Below are positions 27,522 through 37,050 of a stretch of DNA of 64,000 nucleotides, piece after piece. The stretch lies in contig NZ_AYOT01000223.1 of NCBI RefSeq assembly GCF_000500045.1, positions 124,001 to 188,000 on the forward strand. The letters run 5' to 3'. Origin of the DNA: Borrelia persica No12 (GTDB lineage Bacteria > Spirochaetota > Spirochaetia > Borreliales > Borreliaceae). Positions within the stretch are counted from its first letter, which is position 1. Each line of letters opens with the position of its first letter. Under the pieces are notes generated by a model, which was given only the letters and a program-made list of their open reading frames with translations, had not been told where the DNA came from and did not search any database. Made by a program: the position numbers and the translations under genes.

Positions 27522-27949
27522 ATGATTTACTTTTAAAGAAAAAAAAATTTGAAAAGATATTAAGTATTAGAACTCATAGTAAAAAATTTATTGAAAATGA
27601 CTTGATGGGTGTAAATAATAAAATTGCAGCAACACAAGAATTTTTGGAAGGTATTGCTCAAAGTTGCAATAAATTAAGAAATTTGGATCCTTTTTTAAAA
27701 GGCAGTTATTTAGATTGTGTATTTTTAAAACAAAAAGAAGAATTGAAAAAACTTGAGGAACTTAAGAGAGAATATAATAAGTATTATGATATTTATTTAA
27801 AAAGATATGAGGAAGAAAAAAAGGTTGACATATTAGTAAAAACTTTAAATAATACTATAATTAAAGACAAAATAAGAAGTGAAATATTGTCTTTGGATGA
27901 ATATCTTAATTATAAGATTTGTAAGAAGTTAGGGCAGAATAATGAATAA
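27518..27949 (+). CDS. fliJ: FliJ-like flagellar export chaperone (FlbA)
   Basis: 143-residue, highly charged, almost fully helical protein with no membrane segment. Length, coiled-coil character and place directly after fliI are those of FliJ, which activates the export gate. Sequence similarity to well-studied FliJ cannot be shown by eye, and in spirochaetes the gene is often called flbA. TTG start at 27518 overlapping the fliI stop. Matches BB0287. Confidence 0.8.
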   Translation: MNDLLLKKKKFEKILSIRTHSKKFIENDLMGVNNKIAATQEFLEGIAQSCNKLRNLDPFLKGSYLDCVFLKQKEELKKLEELKREYNKYYDIYLKRYEEEKKVDILVKTLNNTIIKDKIRSEILSLDEYLNYKICKKLGQNNE

Positions 27950-28556
27950 TTATTTGTTGTTTTTATTTAGATTTTTTTTGTGGTCATTTTTGGTCGTTTT
28001 TTTCTTAGGACTTTCATTTTTTTTAACAGATTTGTTTGGTATCTATCATACTAGAGATTATATGCCTGAGTATATTAGATCTTTATTTTTTAAAGATGAT
28101 GATCAGTCACTTGATTATACACATATTAGTCTTGATGAGATTAGGATGATAAAGGAAAAAGAGGCTATTTATATTAAGAGTCAGCAAGTTGAGAAATTGA
28201 GAGAGGAATTGAAGAAAAGGGAAGATAGTTTAAATAAATTGGAAGCTGAACTTAATCAAAAGCAAAAAGATTTGGATTTGAAGCAGAAGTTGATTGATGA
28301 TATTGTGAATAAATATAGAGATGAGGATGCAAATTTTATGCAGGCTGCTTTGTATTTAATGAATATGCCACCAGAGGATGCTGTTAAGAGAATTGAAGAA
28401 CTTAATGATGAAATTGCTATATCTTATATGCGTAAGGTAGAGGATATAGCTAAAAAAGAAGGGCGTGTATCTATTGTTCCTCATTGGTTGTCTCTTATGA
28501 ATTCTAAAAAGGCCGCTGTATTGATTAGAAAGATGTCTGTTAGTTCATTGGAGTAG
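27942..28556 (+). CDS. flbB: FlbB, spirochaete flagellar collar protein (MotE-like)
   Basis: 204 residues: N-terminal membrane helix (about 9-31), then a coiled coil (about 60-125, e.g. EKLREELKKREDSLNKLEAE) and a C-terminal helical domain (NMPPEDAVKRIEELNDEIAIS, VPHWLSLMNSKKAAVLIRKM) with MgtE_N/MotE-like spacing. In B. burgdorferi FlbB (BB0286) is the base of the periplasmic collar and is needed for stator assembly and flagellar orientation. Overlaps fliJ by 8 bp. Confidence 0.9.
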   Translation: MNNYLLFLFRFFLWSFLVVFFLGLSFFLTDLFGIYHTRDYMPEYIRSLFFKDDDQSLDYTHISLDEIRMIKEKEAIYIKSQQVEKLREELKKREDSLNKLEAELNQKQKDLDLKQKLIDDIVNKYRDEDANFMQAALYLMNMPPEDAVKRIEELNDEIAISYMRKVEDIAKKEGRVSIVPHWLSLMNSKKAAVLIRKMSVSSLE

Positions 28557-28559
28557 TGT

Positions 28560-29720
28560 ATGAGTAATTTAAGTAAAATTATTGCTAATTTGTCAAATTT
28601 AAATAAAGTTTCTGGTTCTCTAAATGGTATTGTGTTTAATCAAGATAAGAAGGTTGGTTTTTCAGGTTTTATTTCTTCAAAAGTTCAAGATATATCTAAG
28701 TTGAAGAATTCATTACTAGAATTTTTAAATAGTAATAATCTTATAAAGAAAAATTCTAATAATATTTCTTTGAATCATTCTTTTGTTTTAGAAAAGTTTA
28801 AAGATAAAACTTTTATGTCTGATTTGAAATCTTTAGTTAAAAGAATGGGCGGTTTGTTTGACTTTGAGAGTCTTCAAAATTTAAAAGAAAATTTATCCTC
28901 TGATCCTGAATTTGTTAATAAAAAAGAAATATTAAATAATGTTGAAAAGGTTTTTTCTGAGCTTAATGTTTTAATTGGTGATTTAGGTTCGATTTTTAAT
29001 GTTGATGTTCTAAATATTGATACTGGTTGGAAAAGTGAAGATTTGGGTATTACAAAAAAAAGTAAAGAAGACAATCTTATTAGTATTGATGTTAAGAATT
29101 TTAAGAAAAATGGTGGTGTTAAGGAATTATTGAATTTAAGTTCTAAATTTAAGTTAGTTGATGGTGATAATTGTGTTGGCAAATATGCTATTAAGGAAGC
29201 TTTTGATAGGTCTGGGGCTTTTATGGATGATCTCTCTAGTTCTAATATAAGAGATATGAAAGAATTTTTTTTAAACAAAATTGATGATAATTTGATATCA
29301 GAATGGAACTTAAAAGTTAATCATAATATTGTTAATAAAGCCAAAATTGTGTTAAAATCGAATGATACAGGAGAGATTAGGTTGATTTTAAAACCTAAGC
29401 AACTTGGTAGTATAAGAATTAATTTAAATCTTGATTCTAATAATAATTTATTAGGCAAGATAATAGTTGATAATTATAATGTTAGGACTCTTTTTGAACA
29501 AAATATGTATTCAATCAGCAAGATGTTAAATGATAATGGTTTTAATGCTAGTTTAAATCTTTCTCTTGCAGGCAGTGATTCTGGGTTTTCTTCTGGTGGT
29601 AATTTTAAGGATGATTTTCAGAATCATCGATCTTATTTAAATAATAATCAGATTTTTAGGATTGAAGATTATGTTGAATTTTCTGGTGATTTAGAGGAAA
29701 GTATTAATTTAATTGTTTAA
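28560..29720 (+). CDS. fliK: Flagellar hook-length control protein FliK-like (FlbC)
   Basis: 386 residues, Asn/Ser/Lys-rich and mostly unstructured up to about residue 245, then a C-terminal Flg_hook domain: VLKSNDTGEIRLILKPKQLG, INLNLDSNNNLLGKIIVDNYNVRTLFEQN, and LNDNGFNASLNLSLAG. This C-terminal domain is the FliK substrate-switch domain. The position before flgD and flgE matches BB0285 (annotated flbC in older work). Starts 3 bp after flbB. Confidence 0.87.
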   Translation: MSNLSKIIANLSNLNKVSGSLNGIVFNQDKKVGFSGFISSKVQDISKLKNSLLEFLNSNNLIKKNSNNISLNHSFVLEKFKDKTFMSDLKSLVKRMGGLFDFESLQNLKENLSSDPEFVNKKEILNNVEKVFSELNVLIGDLGSIFNVDVLNIDTGWKSEDLGITKKSKEDNLISIDVKNFKKNGGVKELLNLSSKFKLVDGDNCVGKYAIKEAFDRSGAFMDDLSSSNIRDMKEFFLNKIDDNLISEWNLKVNHNIVNKAKIVLKSNDTGEIRLILKPKQLGSIRINLNLDSNNNLLGKIIVDNYNVRTLFEQNMYSISKMLNDNGFNASLNLSLAGSDSGFSSGGNFKDDFQNHRSYLNNNQIFRIEDYVEFSGDLEESINLIV

Positions 29721-29732
29721 AATGGAGGATAG

Positions 29733-30167
29733 ATGAATACAATTAATAACATTGATAGTTTAGTTAACATGGGCCGTTCTAGAGAGGTAGTTAATGCTAA
29801 AGTACAAAGAGATATTAAAGGAAGTAATCTTGGTAGAGATGATTTTTTAAAATTATTAATTACTCAGCTTAAGTATCAAGATCCTACAGATCCAATGAAA
29901 GATAAAGAATTTATTTCTCAAATGGCGCAATTTTCAGCGCTTGAACAAATGACAAATATGAGTAAATCTTTTGAAAATCTATCATCTACCCTTGGTATAA
30001 GTAAAGATTTGGATTTTTTGGGTAAAATAGTTGAATTTGAAAATGGTGATGGAGAAATTGTTAAGGGTAAGGTTACAAATGTTAAGACAGGAATAATTCC
30101 ACAAATTATGATTGATGGCAAATATTATATTTATAATAATATTTTGTCAGTAGGATTGGAGGAGTAA
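29733..30167 (+). CDS. flgD: Flagellar hook capping protein FlgD
   Basis: Cap that guides hook assembly. The FlgD N-terminal motif is clear: LGRDDFLKLLITQLKYQDPTDPMKDKEFISQMAQFSALEQMTNMSKS (starts near residue 30). At 144 aa it lacks the C-terminal Fn3/tudor part of enteric FlgD (about 230 aa), a short form seen in several spirochaetes and Firmicutes. AATGGAGG provides the ribosome binding site. Matches BB0284. Confidence 0.95.
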   Translation: MNTINNIDSLVNMGRSREVVNAKVQRDIKGSNLGRDDFLKLLITQLKYQDPTDPMKDKEFISQMAQFSALEQMTNMSKSFENLSSTLGISKDLDFLGKIVEFENGDGEIVKGKVTNVKTGIIPQIMIDGKYYIYNNILSVGLEE

Positions 30168-30171
30168 GCAT

Positions 30172-31500
30172 ATGATGAGATCTTTATATTCTGGTGTTTC
30201 TGGTCTGCAGAATCATCAAACAAGAATGGATGTTGTTGGTAATAATATTGCCAATGTTAATACCATTGGTTTTAAGAAGGGAAGAGTTAATTTTCAAGAC
30301 ATGATATCTCAAAGCATTTCTGGAGCATCTCGTCCTACTGATGGACGTGGAGGTGTTAATCCAAAGCAAATTGGTCTTGGAATGAGTATTGCTACTGTTG
30401 ATACTATTCATACTCAAGGCTCATTTCAGAGTACTCAAAAAGCTTCTGATCTTGGAATTAGTGGTAATGGATTTTTTATCTTAAAGGATGGTAATAATTC
30501 TTTTTATACACGAGCTGGTGCATTTGATGTTGATTCTGATAGGCGTCTTGTAAATCCTGCAAACGGTATGCAAATTCAGGGTTGGATGGCAGAATCTGTT
30601 GGGGGGGAGCAAATTATCAATACATCTGCTGATGTTAATGATCTAATTATTCCTATTGGAGATAAAGAAGGTGCTAAGGCTACTGAATATATTACCTTTG
30701 CTTGCAATCTTGATAAAAGATTGCCTATAGTTGAAGAGGGTGCAAACGAAATAGATACTGCTCGTGGTACTTGGGTTGTCAACAAAACTGTTTATGATAC
30801 TTTTGGAAATACTAGTACTGTTGAACTTCGAGTTTTAAGAGATGCAACTACCCCTAATACATGGAATGCTAGAGTTTTAATTAATGGAGAAGAAAATTCC
30901 AATTTTACAATAGGATTTGATAATGAGGGAGCATTGCTTTCTTTAAATGGTCAAGCAGGTCAGTCAGGTGATTTACTTGAGTTTCCCATAACTTTTGATG
31001 TTGTTGGTGCTAATGCTGGAGAGGCTGGTCAGCAGCAGACTATTAGTCTGAGACTTGGGACTGTAGGTAGTTATGCTGATTCAATTACTCAATTTGCTGA
31101 TGTAAGTACTACAAAAGCTATTGTTCAGAATGGGTATGGCATGGGATATATGGAAAACTATGAAATTGATCAGAGTGGTGTCATAACAGGAATTTATTCA
31201 AATGGTGTTAGACGGGCTATTGGAAAGATTGCTCTTGCTTCATTTGTTAATCCTGGAGGTCTTGCAAAGGCTGGTGATACCAATTTTACTGAAACAAGTA
31301 ATTCAGGCCAAGCTAGAATAGGTGAGACTGGTTTTGCAGGTCTTGGTACTATTAGGGCAGGAGTTTTGGAAATGGCTAATGTTGATCTTGCTGAACAATT
31401 TACAGATATGATAGTGACTCAGAGAGGTTTTCAAGCTAATGCTAAGACCATAACCACTTCAGATCAGTTATTGCAAGAACTTGTAAGACTTAAGAGTTGA
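30172..31500 (+). CDS. flgE: Flagellar hook protein FlgE
   Basis: Builds the universal joint of the periplasmic flagellum. N-terminal MMRSLYSGVSGLQNHQTRMD and NNIANVNTIGFKKGRVNFQDM; C-terminal NVDLAEQFTDMIVTQRGFQANAKTI. 442 aa. In spirochaetes adjacent FlgE subunits are covalently joined by a lysinoalanine bond between Lys165 and Cys178, as reported for Treponema denticola. Here Lys165 (codon 30664), Cys178 (codon 30703) and Asn179 are all at those exact positions. Matches BB0283. Confidence 0.97.
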   Translation: MMRSLYSGVSGLQNHQTRMDVVGNNIANVNTIGFKKGRVNFQDMISQSISGASRPTDGRGGVNPKQIGLGMSIATVDTIHTQGSFQSTQKASDLGISGNGFFILKDGNNSFYTRAGAFDVDSDRRLVNPANGMQIQGWMAESVGGEQIINTSADVNDLIIPIGDKEGAKATEYITFACNLDKRLPIVEEGANEIDTARGTWVVNKTVYDTFGNTSTVELRVLRDATTPNTWNARVLINGEENSNFTIGFDNEGALLSLNGQAGQSGDLLEFPITFDVVGANAGEAGQQQTISLRLGTVGSYADSITQFADVSTTKAIVQNGYGMGYMENYEIDQSGVITGIYSNGVRRAIGKIALASFVNPGGLAKAGDTNFTETSNSGQARIGETGFAGLGTIRAGVLEMANVDLAEQFTDMIVTQRGFQANAKTITTSDQLLQELVRLKS

Positions 31501-31517
31501 TTTTTTTGTTTTAGTTT

Positions 31518-31739
31518 ATGATTTATGTGACAAAACTTAATGGAGATAGTTATTATTTAAATCCTTCTCATATTGAGAGTATTGAAGCTAATCCTGATAC
31601 TACAATTTTACTTCTGAATGGTAAAAAATTGGTTGTAAAAGATAGTGTGTTAGAGGTGGTAAATAGAATCAAGATGTATAGGAGAGAAATTGCTTTGTTA
31701 GATAGACTTACACAAGAGAATAAGGGAGTTGGGCTATGA
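31518..31739 (+). CDS. flbD: Small flagellar protein FlbD (SwrD-like)
   Basis: 73 residues, matching the FlbD/SwrD family: IYVTKLNGDSYYLNPSHIESIEA, then DTTILLLNGKKLVVKDSVLEVVNRI. In Bacillus the homologue boosts motor power; in spirochaetes it sits between flgE and motA as here. Its stop overlaps the motA start (ATGA). Matches BB0282. Confidence 0.92.
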   Translation: MIYVTKLNGDSYYLNPSHIESIEANPDTTILLLNGKKLVVKDSVLEVVNRIKMYRREIALLDRLTQENKGVGL

Positions 31740-32521
31740 ATTTGGCTAGTATAATTGGATGGGGAGTTGGATTTGGTGCTATTTTAATTTCTATGGCATT
31801 TACTCCTACAGGATTAGGGGTTTTTTGGGATTTAAGTTCTGTGTTTATTACTATTGTTGGTTCCTTTTCTGCGCTTATGGCTTCTTCAGAAGTTCCTATT
31901 GTTAAGAGAATCCCTACGTATTTAGGGTTTTTCTTTAAAAAAAATTCTTTTGGTAAAATTCCTATTATAAAGACTTTAGTAGAGCTTTCAGAAAAGGCTA
32001 GAAAAGAGGGGCTTTTATCTCTTGATGATGAACTTGATCAAATTAATGATATCTTTTTTAAGTCTGGTATGAGACTTGTTGTTGATGGTACTGATCCTGA
32101 GATAATTAGAACTATGCTTTTCCTTGAACTTGAACAGATGCAAGAACGACACAAGGTTGGTGCAGATCTTTTTGGAACTTGGGCAAAACTTGCTCCTGCT
32201 TTTGGAATGATAGGTACACTTGTTGGACTTGTGGCTCTTCTTGGAAATTTGGAAGATAGATCAGCACTTGGTTCTTCTATGGCTGTTGCTCTGATTACAA
32301 CTCTTTATGGTACAATAATATCAAATTTAATGTTGATTCCTATTCAACTTAAATTAGAGTCTATAGATCTCGAGGAGGCGTCAGTGAGAGCAATGATAGT
32401 TGAGGGAATTTTATCAATTCAAGCAGGTGATAATCCTAGAATTTTAGAACAAAAACTTGTAACATTTTTAACTCCTAAGGATAGGAATCAACTTGGAAGT
32501 GGCGTTCTTGGGGGTGAGTAA
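31736..32521 (+). CDS. motA: Flagellar stator protein MotA
   Basis: Proton- or ion-driven stator subunit in the inner membrane. Four helices, with the cytoplasmic loop that contacts FliG between helices 2 and 3 (charged residues around 80-150), and the conserved LAPAFGMIGTLVGLVALLGNL helix (about 157-177), followed by GSSMAVALITTLYGTIISNLMLIP. 261 aa. Overlaps flbD by 4 bp and motB by 1 bp. Matches BB0281. Confidence 0.96.
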   Translation: MNLASIIGWGVGFGAILISMAFTPTGLGVFWDLSSVFITIVGSFSALMASSEVPIVKRIPTYLGFFFKKNSFGKIPIIKTLVELSEKARKEGLLSLDDELDQINDIFFKSGMRLVVDGTDPEIIRTMLFLELEQMQERHKVGADLFGTWAKLAPAFGMIGTLVGLVALLGNLEDRSALGSSMAVALITTLYGTIISNLMLIPIQLKLESIDLEEASVRAMIVEGILSIQAGDNPRILEQKLVTFLTPKDRNQLGSGVLGGE

Positions 32522-33309
32522 TGATACTTAAAATCAGAAAGAAGCGTTTAAAGTGTAAAGAGAGTGGTGCTCCTGAATATATGGTGACTTATGGAGATAT
32601 GGTTACTTTGTTACTTGTCTTTTTTGTTACTATGTTTTCATTAAATGATGTTATTGTTAGAGAAAATGTATTACGAATAATGACAGCTTCATTTACGGGT
32701 TCTGGATTTTTGAAGGGTGGTAGGACTTTAGACATTAATAAACTTTCTTATTTAAGTAATAGTTTTATGTCTTTACCTTCTACTGAGAAAAACAAGCAGG
32801 CTTCTCAAGCATCTAAAAATAAATCTATTATCGAGTTTCTTGAAAAAATTCAGTCTAATAAAGTTATTATCAGACATCATGAGCGTGGTGTTATTGTATC
32901 TCTTTTAGCTGATGCTTTTTTTGATTCGGCTAGTGCTGAAGTTAAACTTGATGATAATAGAGACGTTATACAAAAGATAGCTTCTTTTATTGGGTTTTTA
33001 GATAATCAAGGATATAATTTTAAAATTGAAGGACATACAGATAATATTGATGTTAATATCAATGGGATTTGGAAAAGCAATTGGGAACTCTCATCAGCAA
33101 GAGCAGTAAACATGCTAGAGCAGATTTTGAATTACACTGATCACTCTAAAATACAAAGTATTGAGACTAAATTTGAGGTATCTGGATTTGCAAGTAGTAG
33201 ACCAGTTTCTACTGATGATACTCCTGAAGGTAGAGCTTATAATAGAAGAATAGATATTTTGATTATTAGTGATGCTTCTTTGAGTTTTGCTAAAGGAATT
33301 AATGAGTGA
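32521..33309 (+). CDS. motB: Flagellar stator protein MotB
   Basis: Stator subunit anchored to peptidoglycan. The N-terminal helix PEYMVTYGDMVTLLLVFFVTMFS contains the ion-carrying Asp (Asp26, TYGDM). The OmpA-like peptidoglycan-binding domain follows (about 125-255): FDSASAEVKLDDNRD, IEGHTDNIDVN, NWELSSARAVNMLEQIL, and GRAYNRRIDILI. 262 aa. Matches BB0280. Confidence 0.96.
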   Translation: MILKIRKKRLKCKESGAPEYMVTYGDMVTLLLVFFVTMFSLNDVIVRENVLRIMTASFTGSGFLKGGRTLDINKLSYLSNSFMSLPSTEKNKQASQASKNKSIIEFLEKIQSNKVIIRHHERGVIVSLLADAFFDSASAEVKLDDNRDVIQKIASFIGFLDNQGYNFKIEGHTDNIDVNINGIWKSNWELSSARAVNMLEQILNYTDHSKIQSIETKFEVSGFASSRPVSTDDTPEGRAYNRRIDILIISDASLSFAKGINE

Positions 33310-33352
33310 TAATACTTTTTTTCAATGAGATAAGTATTTTATAGGAGGTAAT

Positions 33353-33886
33353 ATGCCTGAAAAAGGTGATGATGGTATTGATGTAGGGGGTTCTGATAGT
33401 AAGAGAATGGGACTACTACCTGATGTGGTAATAAGGATTTTACAGATATTGTCAATAGGATTATTTACTGTTGTTATTATGATAATAGTTTCCTATTTTG
33501 TTTCTAAGATGGTAGTAAGTCAAAGTGGTGCTCCTAATAATTTTCCAATTTTTTCTAATGAATATTTGGGAAAACCTCCTATGCTTATATGGTATGAAAG
33601 TATAGATGAAATTAGGGGAACTACTCAAGATACTCCTCCAAAAACTTTTGTAATAAAGCTTGCATTAGGTTATGCTGAAAATAATGTCAATATTTTAAGT
33701 GAACTTGGAAGACAAAAAGTTCGTTTAAAAGATATTATTAGGGAATATTTTAGTCAAAGAACAGGTCAAGAGATAAAAAATGAAAGTCAGATTAAAGCAG
33801 AAATTAAGGCTAGAATTAATAGTATTCTTAGAAATGGTGAAATAAAAGAAATAGCATTGACGCAAATTGATATTTTTGATATGTGA
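33353..33886 (+). CDS. fliL: Flagellar basal body-associated protein FliL
   Basis: Single-pass inner-membrane protein that rings the stators. Membrane helix at about 27-50 (ILQILSIGLFTVVIMIIVSYFVSKM), then the FliL periplasmic domain: TFVIKLALGYAENN, VRLKDIIREYFSQRTGQEI, and a C-terminal EIKARINSILRNGEIKEIALTQIDIF. 177 aa, AGGAGG upstream. Matches BB0279. Confidence 0.95.
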   Translation: MPEKGDDGIDVGGSDSKRMGLLPDVVIRILQILSIGLFTVVIMIIVSYFVSKMVVSQSGAPNNFPIFSNEYLGKPPMLIWYESIDEIRGTTQDTPPKTFVIKLALGYAENNVNILSELGRQKVRLKDIIREYFSQRTGQEIKNESQIKAEIKARINSILRNGEIKEIALTQIDIFDM

Positions 33887-33915
33887 TTTTTAAAAGAAAT
33901 TTTAAGGAATTTTAA

Positions 33916-34974
33916 ATGGCAGGTAATCCAGGAGCATTATCACAAGATGATATAGATAATCTTTTAGAATCTATTAATTCGTCTGATAATTTATCATCAG
34001 ACGATTCACTTTCTAATATTATCTCTAGTCCTATGGGTAAAAAACAGAAAGTTAAAGTTTATGATTTTAAGAGACCAGATAAATTCTCAAAAGAACAAGT
34101 AAGGACAGTATCAAGCTTTCATGAAGCATTTGCAAGGTATACTACAACTTCACTTTCAGCACTTTTGCGAAAAATGGTTCATGTACATGTGGCTTCAGTT
34201 GATCAGTTGACTTATGAAGAATTTATCCGATCTATTCCAAATCCTACCACTTTGGCAATAATTAATATGGATCCTCTTAAAGGTTCTGCTATATTTGAAG
34301 TTGATCCGACTATTGCATTTGCAATAGTTGATAGGCTTTTTGGAGGAGATGGTGATACTATTAAAGACAAGAGTAGAGATTTAACAGAAATAGAACAGTC
34401 TGTAATGGAAAGTGTTATTATTCGTATTCTTGCTAATATGAGAGAGGCTTGGTCTCAAGTAGTTGATCTGAGGCCTCGATTTGGACACATAGAAGTTAAT
34501 CCTCAGTTTGCTCAGATAGTGCCTCCAACAGAAATGGTTATTTTAGTTACTCTTGAAGTTAAGATAGGTAAAGTTGAAGGACTTATGAATTTTTGTTTAC
34601 CTTATATTACAATAGAACCTATTGTTTCTAAGCTTTCAACAAGATATTGGCATTCTTTGATTGGTGTGGGTACTACCAGTGAGAATCTTGCTGTACTTAG
34701 AGAAAAACTTGAAAATACGGATATGCCTTTAGTGGCTGAGATAGGAGAGGTAAAATTAAGAGTAAGAGAAATATTATCTCTAGAGCAAGGAGATGTTCTT
34801 AATCTTGAAAATTCTTCGATAGATAAGGATTTAATTTTAAAAGTAGGTACCAAAGAAAAATTTAAATGTAGAATGGGCCTTGTTGGAAATAAAATTTCAG
34901 TTCAAATTACAGAAAAGATTGGTGAAATAGAGGATTTTGATTTATTAAAAGAACTTACGGAAGAGGTTGAATAG
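33916..34974 (+). CDS. fliM: Flagellar motor switch protein FliM
   Basis: C-ring protein that receives CheY-P. The N-terminal GALSQDDIDNLLESI (about 5-19) is the CheY-binding segment. The middle CheC-like domain carries GGDGDTIKDKSRDLTEIEQSVME and the C-terminal SpoA domain ends in FKCRMGLVGNKISVQITE. 352 aa. Matches BB0278. Confidence 0.97.
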   Translation: MAGNPGALSQDDIDNLLESINSSDNLSSDDSLSNIISSPMGKKQKVKVYDFKRPDKFSKEQVRTVSSFHEAFARYTTTSLSALLRKMVHVHVASVDQLTYEEFIRSIPNPTTLAIINMDPLKGSAIFEVDPTIAFAIVDRLFGGDGDTIKDKSRDLTEIEQSVMESVIIRILANMREAWSQVVDLRPRFGHIEVNPQFAQIVPPTEMVILVTLEVKIGKVEGLMNFCLPYITIEPIVSKLSTRYWHSLIGVGTTSENLAVLREKLENTDMPLVAEIGEVKLRVREILSLEQGDVLNLENSSIDKDLILKVGTKEKFKCRMGLVGNKISVQITEKIGEIEDFDLLKELTEEVE

Positions 34975-35020
34975 CTTAAAAAGTTAAATGCGTTAATAAG
35001 TTTAATAGAGGGGTAAATTA

Positions 35021-35365
35021 ATGGCTGTAGATGATGATAATTATGTTAGTGAGGAAAAACCTGAAATAAAAGGTGTTAAACTTCCCGATTTAATTGATAC
35101 TTTGCCTGAGGGTGTTGATCCTAGTAATTTTGGTCTTTTGATGGATGTTTCTATGCAAGTTACAGTTGAACTTGGTAGGACCGAACGTAAAATAAAAGAT
35201 ATACTTGGCATGTCTGAGGGAACGATTATTACACTTGATAAACTTGCTGGTGAACCTGTAGATATTTTGGTAAATGGAAAAGTAATAGCTAAAGGAGAGG
35301 TTGTTGTGATTGATGAAAATTTTGGTGTCAGAATTACCGAAATAATTAAAATTAAAAATGAGTAG
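35021..35365 (+). CDS. fliN: Flagellar motor switch protein FliN
   Basis: C-ring SpoA-domain protein, which also binds FliH. Conserved [70 protein letters not shown] spans about 40-110 and is a textbook FliN domain. 114 aa. Overlaps fliO by 8 bp. Matches BB0277. Confidence 0.97.
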   Translation: MAVDDDNYVSEEKPEIKGVKLPDLIDTLPEGVDPSNFGLLMDVSMQVTVELGRTERKIKDILGMSEGTIITLDKLAGEPVDILVNGKVIAKGEVVVIDENFGVRITEIIKIKNE

Positions 35366-35990
35366 GTTAGCTTTATTTCGATTTTTGTTTTTAATTTTTA
35401 TTATATTTTTTTCAAAAAATTTGTTTGCACAAAATGATAAAGATGTTTCTCCTTCTGGTTTAGAAAATGAAGTTAATTTGCCAATATTTGATGACGAGAA
35501 GGTTGTTTTAGATAATCAAGCTATAAAACAAAATATATCTCTTTTCAATATTGAAGATTTGGTTACTTTGTTTTTATTTTTTCTTTTTTTTCTTGTTTGT
35601 ATTTTTTTATTTAAAAAATTAATTTTGAAAAAAAAAGTACAAAATAATAATACATCAGATTTAATAAGAGAGCTTGCTTTTTATGAAATAGATAATAAAA
35701 ATTCTATAAGAATTATTAATGTATTGGGTACTGTTTATGTACTTTTAGTATCAAGTAGTTCTTCCGTTGTGCTAAAAAAGATAACAGGGAGTGAGGAGTT
35801 GGCTGATTTGGAATTTAAACTTAATAAGAGTTTTAGTAATATAAATTCATTTAAGTTAGTTTTCAATAAGATATTGCGTAATGATAAAAGAGAGAAATCA
35901 TTGCTTGATGATCATAATGAATGTGCAGAGTTGGAAAATGATATTGAGACTTCTTTAAAAAGTAAACAGGATAGATTAAAAAAGTTTTAG
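35358..35990 (+). CDS. fliO: Flagellar export assembly protein FliO (FliZ)
   Basis: 210 residues: a signal-like hydrophobic N-terminus (about 5-24, ending LFAQ), a short periplasmic part, one membrane helix (about 68-92, [23 protein letters not shown]) and a cytoplasmic region with [22 protein letters not shown], the FliO-type segment. FliO chaperones FliP ring formation. Called fliZ in B. burgdorferi (BB0276). Between fliN and fliP, as usual. Confidence 0.87.
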   Translation: MSRLALFRFLFLIFIIFFSKNLFAQNDKDVSPSGLENEVNLPIFDDEKVVLDNQAIKQNISLFNIEDLVTLFLFFLFFLVCIFLFKKLILKKKVQNNNTSDLIRELAFYEIDNKNSIRIINVLGTVYVLLVSSSSSVVLKKITGSEELADLEFKLNKSFSNINSFKLVFNKILRNDKREKSLLDDHNECAELENDIETSLKSKQDRLKKF

Positions 35991-35999
35991 AGGTTAAAT

Positions 36000-36764
36000 T
36001 TGAATAAGAAATTAAGTCTTTTTTTGTTATTTGGAATTGTAAATTTTGCATTTGCTCAAACTAAGTCTTTGCAACCTACTACCGGACTGAATTTTCCATT
36101 TGTTGATTTTGTGAATTCTTTTGGCGGTGGTATAGCTTTTCCTTTGCAGCTTTTGTTGATATTAAGCATCATAACCCTTTCCCCGGCTTTTTTGGTCTTA
36201 ATGACTTCCTTTTTAAGAATAGCAATAGTATTAGATTTTATTAGAAGAGCATTATCGCTTCAGCAATCACCGCCAAATCAGGTAGTAATGGGTTTGGCTT
36301 TGTTTTTGACCCTTTTTACTATGTGGCCAACTTTTAACATAATATATAAGGATGCATATTTGCCCCTTAGGGATTCTAAAATAGGTTTTAGTGAATTTTA
36401 TGATAGGGGAATTGCTCCACTTAGAAATTTTATGTATAAGCAGATGTCTAATAGTAGACATGAAGAGATTAGGTTATTTATGAGTATTAGTAATTATTCA
36501 AAACCCAAGAATTTTAGTGAAGTTCCCACACATGTTCTTATTGCATCTTTTATTTTACATGAACTAAAGGTTGCTTTTAAGATGGGTATTTTGATATTTT
36601 TACCATTTATCATAATAGATATTATTGTAGCTGCAGTTTTAATGTCTATGGGTATGATAATGTTGCCACCCGTAATTATATCATTGCCATTTAAGCTTAT
36701 GCTTTTTGTGTTAGTGGATGGTTGGACTTTAATTACTAGTGGGCTTATTAAAAGTTTTATGTGA
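36000..36764 (+). CDS. fliP: Flagellar export gate protein FliP
   Basis: Core of the export gate. Cleavable signal peptide (MNKKLSLFLLFGIVNFAFAQ), then the FliP signature: LLILSIITLSPAFLVLMTSFLRIAIVLDFIRRAL, QSPPNQVVMGLALFLTLFTM and the C-terminal GILIFLPFIIIDIIVAAVLMSMGMIMLPPV. 254 aa. Starts at TTG 36000 with AGAGGT about 5 bp upstream. Matches BB0275. Confidence 0.96.
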   Translation: MNKKLSLFLLFGIVNFAFAQTKSLQPTTGLNFPFVDFVNSFGGGIAFPLQLLLILSIITLSPAFLVLMTSFLRIAIVLDFIRRALSLQQSPPNQVVMGLALFLTLFTMWPTFNIIYKDAYLPLRDSKIGFSEFYDRGIAPLRNFMYKQMSNSRHEEIRLFMSISNYSKPKNFSEVPTHVLIASFILHELKVAFKMGILIFLPFIIIDIIVAAVLMSMGMIMLPPVIISLPFKLMLFVLVDGWTLITSGLIKSFM

Positions 36765-36771
36765 GGTATAA

Positions 36772-37035
36772 GTGACAACAGGCCAAATCATTTATTTAAT
36801 TAAAATGTCTATTGAAAATATTATTATTCTCTCAGCTCCAATGTTAATTACGGCTCTTATAGTTGGCCTTTTAATTTCAATTTTTCAGGCTGTTACTTCA
36901 ATTCAAGATCAAACACTTAGTTTTATTCCCAAAATTATTATAATACTTTTAGTTCTTGTGATATTTGGTCCTTGGATTTTAAGAAAGCTTATGCAATTTA
37001 CATTTTTGGTTTTTAGTCAGATAGAAAATATGTAA
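36772..37035 (+). CDS. fliQ: Flagellar export gate protein FliQ
   Basis: 87-residue, two-helix gate subunit; conserved SAPMLITALIVGLLISIFQAVTSIQDQTLSFIPKI. GTG start at 36772 with TGAGGT upstream. Seven bp after fliP. Matches BB0274. Confidence 0.95.
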   Translation: MTTGQIIYLIKMSIENIIILSAPMLITALIVGLLISIFQAVTSIQDQTLSFIPKIIIILLVLVIFGPWILRKLMQFTFLVFSQIENM

Positions 37036-37050
37036 TCTTTGGATTAGTTT

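Noticed and set aside
28874-29278. Open frame of 134 codons on the minus strand inside fliK
   Set aside because: Antisense to the FliK linker; no start site signals and no motifs.
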